7,576 nt of DNA from Lentimicrobium sp. (GTDB lineage: Bacteria > Bacteroidota > Bacteroidia > Flavobacteriales > Flavobacteriaceae), in contig JAEMQE010000058.1 of the NCBI GenBank assembly GCA_022758945.1, forward strand, positions 1 to 7,576. Reading direction: 5' to 3'. This document shows, in pieces, positions 5,361-7,576 of this stretch; the stretch's first letter is position 1, and each line of letters opens with the position of its first letter. The position numbers and the translations under genes are program-made. Under the pieces are notes generated by a model. It made no database searches, was not told the DNA's origin, and worked only from the letters and a program-made list of their open reading frames with translations.

Positions 5361-7201
5361 AGTGCAAATTTTTTGTCTAAATCTTCCACACGCATTGTGA
5401 TGAAAGTAGGTTTTTGAAATGGAGAAACATTGGGGTCTTTACAGGCAAAAAGTCCGTTTACCAAGTTTTCCTGTTCTTTTTCGGTTAAATAAGTTCCTGT
5501 TTTTACCGCCAAACTTCGTGCCATAGATTTGGCAATCGTGTCATTCTGGCTGAAACTGCTTTCCGGAATTCCATCGTGCAAATCACTCAAAAGTTGTTCC
5601 AAAACCAGCGAAGCTTCACTTTCGGAAACATTGACAGGCAATCCTGAAATAACGACACTATCTTCGTTAGTTTCTTCGAAAACAAAACCGGTATTTGTCA
5701 AGGAAGGTTTTAATTCTTTGATCAAATGCATTTCTCCATTCGAAAAATACAAATGCAACGGAAACAACAATTGCTGGCTTGACGCCAAATTGACCGTGAT
5801 ATTCGTCAGAAATTGTTCATACAAAATGCGTTGATGTGCTCGTTGCTGATCCACGATTATCATTCCTGATTTTATTGGATTAACAATGTATTTTTTATGG
5901 ATTTGGTAAGTTTTATGAACAGCTTGTTCCACATCTTCGCTATTAAACAAAGACGAAGTCACTGCCTCATTTTCGAAAGTCATCGTTTCGATTTCCTCGG
6001 AATCCTGTTTTAAACCTACATATAAACTTTCCCAATTTGCTGCCGTTTCTGGCTTTCTATAATTGACAAAATGCCTATTGGGTTTATCTTCTTCCGAAAA
6101 CGGATTGAAACTGCCATCAACCTGAATCGTTGGCGTAGTTCCTTCCAAATCTTTGTAATGATATGGTGTATCCAAATTAGCATCGCGCTCAAAATCCAAA
6201 ACGGGCGCCACATTAAATTGTCCCAAACTGTGTTTTATCGAAGCACGCAAAATGGCGTATAAAGCAGATTCATCATCAAATTTAATTTCTGTTTTTGTGG
6301 GGTGAATATTAATATCGATGGTGTTTGGCGGAACCGTTAAATATAAAAAATAACTTGGCTGTGCGCCATCTTTTAGCAAACCGTCGTAAGCTGCCATCAC
6401 GGCATGGTGCAAATAACCGCTTTTTATAAAACGATCATTGACAAAGAAAAACTGTTCACCACGATTTTTCTTAGCAAACTCGGGTTTACAAACAAAACCC
6501 TGTATGTTCACAATTTCGGTTTCTTCATTAACGGGAACCAATTTCTCATTAGTTTTACCCGAAAAGATATTCACAATTCTTTGTCTTAAACTCGAAGGAT
6601 GCAAATTGAACATTTCGCTTCCGTTGTGATAAAACGTAAAATATATTTTGGGATGTGCCAAGGCCACGCGATGAAACTCATCAATGATATGACGGTATTC
6701 CACCGTATCCGACTTCAAAAAATTGCGACGTGCGGGAATATTAAAAAATAAATTTTTGACTCCAAACGAAGTTCCTTTTGGCAAAACTGCCACATCTTGC
6801 GAGACAAATTTGCTGCCTTCAATTACAATATGCGTTCCTAGTTCTTCTTGGTCTTGTTTGGTTTTCATTTCTACGTGGGCAATCGCAGCAATCGACGCCA
6901 GTGCTTCTCCACGAAAGCCTTTGGTATGCAAAGAAAATAAATCTTCGGCTTGACGGATTTTTGAAGTTGCGTGACGCTCAAAGCACAAACGCGCATCGGT
7001 AACGCTCATTCCCTGTCCATTGTCAATGACTTGAACCAAAGATTTACCGGCATCTTTCAGAATTAATTTGATGTCATTTGCTCCAGCATCAACGGCATTT
7101 TCAAGCAATTCCTTGACTACCGAAGCTGGTCGCTGAACGACTTCTCCAGCGGCAATTTGATTGGCAACGTGATCAGGAAGTAATTGAATGATACTTGGCA
7201 T
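5357..7201 (-). CDS. mutL: DNA mismatch repair protein MutL
   Basis: This is a 614-residue cytoplasmic ATPase that links mismatch recognition by MutS to strand processing. The N-terminal GHKL ATPase is intact: Glu31 and Asn35 in KELLENAVDAGA, DNGQGM (60-65), GFRGEAL (95-101) and HPTK (300-303, with the conserved Lys). A variable linker covers about 330-425. The C-terminal dimerisation domain follows and contains QQLLFP (476-481), a match to the QxLLxP sliding-clamp-binding motif. The position of the nuclease motif DQHA(x)2E(x)4E reads DQQRAHQRILYE (451-462), with the first Glu replaced by Gln. The CPHGRP-like segment reads SPFQKP (593-598). The length is normal for the family. The ATG at 7201 gives the standard N-terminus leading into IIQLLPDHVANQIAAGEVV. 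It probably heads a transcript with the two rhomboids and the EEP gene. Confidence 0.97.
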   Translation of the reverse strand: MPSIIQLLPDHVANQIAAGEVVQRPASVVKELLENAVDAGANDIKLILKDAGKSLVQVIDNGQGMSVTDARLCFERHATSKIRQAEDLFSLHTKGFRGEALASIAAIAHVEMKTKQDQEELGTHIVIEGSKFVSQDVAVLPKGTSFGVKNLFFNIPARRNFLKSDTVEYRHIIDEFHRVALAHPKIYFTFYHNGSEMFNLHPSSLRQRIVNIFSGKTNEKLVPVNEETEIVNIQGFVCKPEFAKKNRGEQFFFVNDRFIKSGYLHHAVMAAYDGLLKDGAQPSYFLYLTVPPNTIDINIHPTKTEIKFDDESALYAILRASIKHSLGQFNVAPVLDFERDANLDTPYHYKDLEGTTPTIQVDGSFNPFSEEDKPNRHFVNYRKPETAANWESLYVGLKQDSEEIETMTFENEAVTSSLFNSEDVEQAVHKTYQIHKKYIVNPIKSGMIIVDQQRAHQRILYEQFLTNITVNLASSQQLLFPLHLYFSNGEMHLIKELKPSLTNTGFVFEETNEDSVVISGLPVNVSESEASLVLEQLLSDLHDGIPESSFSQNDTIAKSMARSLAVKTGTYLTEKEQENLVNGLFACKDPNVSPFQKPTFITMRVEDLDKKFAL

Positions 7202-7207
7202 TTTTTT

Positions 7208-7242
7208 CAGTGTTCAGTGTTCAGTAATAAGTGTTCAGTAAA
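7208..7242. repeat. CAGTGTT heptamer tandem repeat in the mutL leader
   Basis: Five in-phase 7-bp units lie directly upstream of mutL: CAGTGTT (7208), CAGTGTT (7215), CAGTAAT (7222), AAGTGTT (7229) and CAGTAAA (7236). The last unit together with ACTG (7245-7248) can form only a short 4-bp stem. The array starts 7 bp before the mutL ATG and probably lies in its untranslated leader, so a change in unit number could alter the leader without touching the protein. No obvious Shine-Dalgarno sequence lies between the array and the ATG. Confidence 0.7.
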
Positions 7243-7255
7243 AAACTGACGTGAG

Positions 7256-7263
7256 CAAATTTA
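7256..7263 (-). promoter_or_regulatory. Candidate Bacteroidota -7 promoter box for mutL
   Basis: On the minus strand this reads TAAATTTG, an exact match to the Bacteroidota -7 consensus TAnnTTTG. It lies 54 bp before the mutL ATG and downstream of the ribH terminator, which is where a mutL promoter is expected. No convincing -33 TTG/TTTG element lies at the usual spacing. Transcription would begin near 7250 and read through the CAGTGTT array. An 8-bp motif with two free positions occurs by chance in AT-rich DNA, so confidence is moderate. Confidence 0.45.
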
Positions 7264-7300
7264 AGTAATTTCTATTGGGATTAATACCTAAATTAATCAT

Positions 7301-7345
7301 AAAAAACAAAAAAACCTACACTGTCAATAAAGCAGTATAGGTTTT
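7301..7345 (-). terminator. Intrinsic terminator of ribH
   Basis: Positions 7311-7323 and 7333-7345 form a 13-bp stem around a 9-nt loop. In the minus-strand RNA every position pairs, with one G-U wobble; in plus-strand RNA the same position would be a C-A mismatch. This favours a role on the minus strand. The minus strand then continues into a long T-rich tract (TTTGTTTTTT at 7310-7301). The hairpin begins about 20 nt after the ribH stop. It should end the ribH transcript before mutL. Confidence 0.85.
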
Positions 7346-7364
7346 AGATTTGTCTATTTTGTCT

Positions 7365-7576
7365 TTATTCTTCTATCATCTTCAAACCTTCGATTTGCAA
7401 AGGCCCCTTTGATAATAATTGTTGATTTTTTAATTGGTGACTAAAAGAAGCTTGATGTCTTAAATACGCCATTTTTATTGCCGCAATAGCAGCTTCTGTT
7501 CCTTTATTTCCGTGTTTTCCGCCACTTCGGTCAATGGATTGTTGCATCGTATTATCGGTCAAAACACAAAAAATGA
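7365..7576 (-). CDS. ribH: 6,7-dimethyl-8-ribityllumazine synthase, C-terminal part (partial)
   Basis: The gene runs off the right edge of the window; about 70 codons of the 3' end are visible, ending with TAA at 7367-7365. RibH condenses 5-amino-6-ribitylaminouracil with 3,4-dihydroxy-2-butanone 4-phosphate to form the precursor of riboflavin. The visible part reads IFCVLTDNTMQQSIDRSG followed by GKHGNKGTEAA and IAAIKMAYLRHQ. This corresponds to the conserved lumazine synthase segment with the phosphate-binding Arg (in Asp-Arg-Ser-Gly-Gly-Lys) and the GNKG motif. The catalytic His region lies outside the window. Reading in frame to the window edge continues the family sequence, so the TTG at 7562 is not a start codon. 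Confidence 0.93.
   Translation of the reverse strand, partial: IFCVLTDNTMQQSIDRSGGKHGNKGTEAAIAAIKMAYLRHQASFSHQLKNQQLLSKGPLQIEGLKMIEE

Noticed and set aside
5529..7002. Plus- and minus-strand open frames inside mutL
   Set aside because: They are short, overlapping and without motifs, while the mutL frame has continuous family conservation.
1..7576. A new defence, mobile or secondary-metabolite system
   Set aside because: All sizeable genes are recognisable chromosomal families in a compact layout, with no integrase, transposase, toxin-antitoxin pair or atypical large ORF.

Overview
The window reads as chromosomal DNA from a flavobacterium-like member of the Bacteroidota. The DNA is AT-rich, Shine-Dalgarno sequences are weak or absent, and a Bacteroidota-type -7 box (TAnnTTTG) lies upstream of mutL. 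The proteins have flavobacterial architectures: a signal peptidase I fused to a DUF5684-like membrane domain, a WbqC-like protein, and a rhomboid with a DUF6576-like tail. Species cannot be decided from the window alone.

Layout. On the + strand are the 3' end of dapB (2-121), lepB (192-1745) and a wbqC-family gene (1824-2492). They meet, tail to tail and only 9 bp apart, a minus-strand set. Read in its own direction this is ribH (3' part, 7576-7365), mutL (7201-5357), rhomboid A (5360-4548), rhomboid B (4486-3620) and a membrane-anchored endonuclease/exonuclease/phosphatase family protein (3548-2502). ribH ends in a clear intrinsic terminator, so mutL probably starts a new transcript. mutL and rhomboid A overlap by 4 bp (ATGA) and are probably translationally coupled. 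I believe this gene order is common in Flavobacterium, near parA-parB and recF, but that is from memory and was not checked here.

Functions. The genes are housekeeping or membrane-related: lysine/peptidoglycan precursor synthesis (DapB), removal of signal peptides (LepB), riboflavin synthesis (RibH), mismatch repair (MutL) and intramembrane proteolysis (two rhomboids). The WbqC-like and EEP proteins have no assigned substrate. I see no defence system, phage, insertion sequence, CRISPR array, tRNA or rRNA.

The unusual material lies between the genes. Four of the intergenic gaps contain short repeats with a 7-bp period, and the heptamer differs from gap to gap (GTTTCAA-like, TTTAGAT-like, CTGCAAC-like, CAGTGTT-like). 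One forms a perfect 25-bp inverted repeat. The lepB-wbqC gap instead carries two inverted copies of a 27-bp GC-rich element. One copy supplies the stop codon and last residues of LepB; the other is translated as part of the N-terminus of the WbqC-like protein. These repeats, and the degenerate metal-binding motifs of MutL, are the observations most worth following up.
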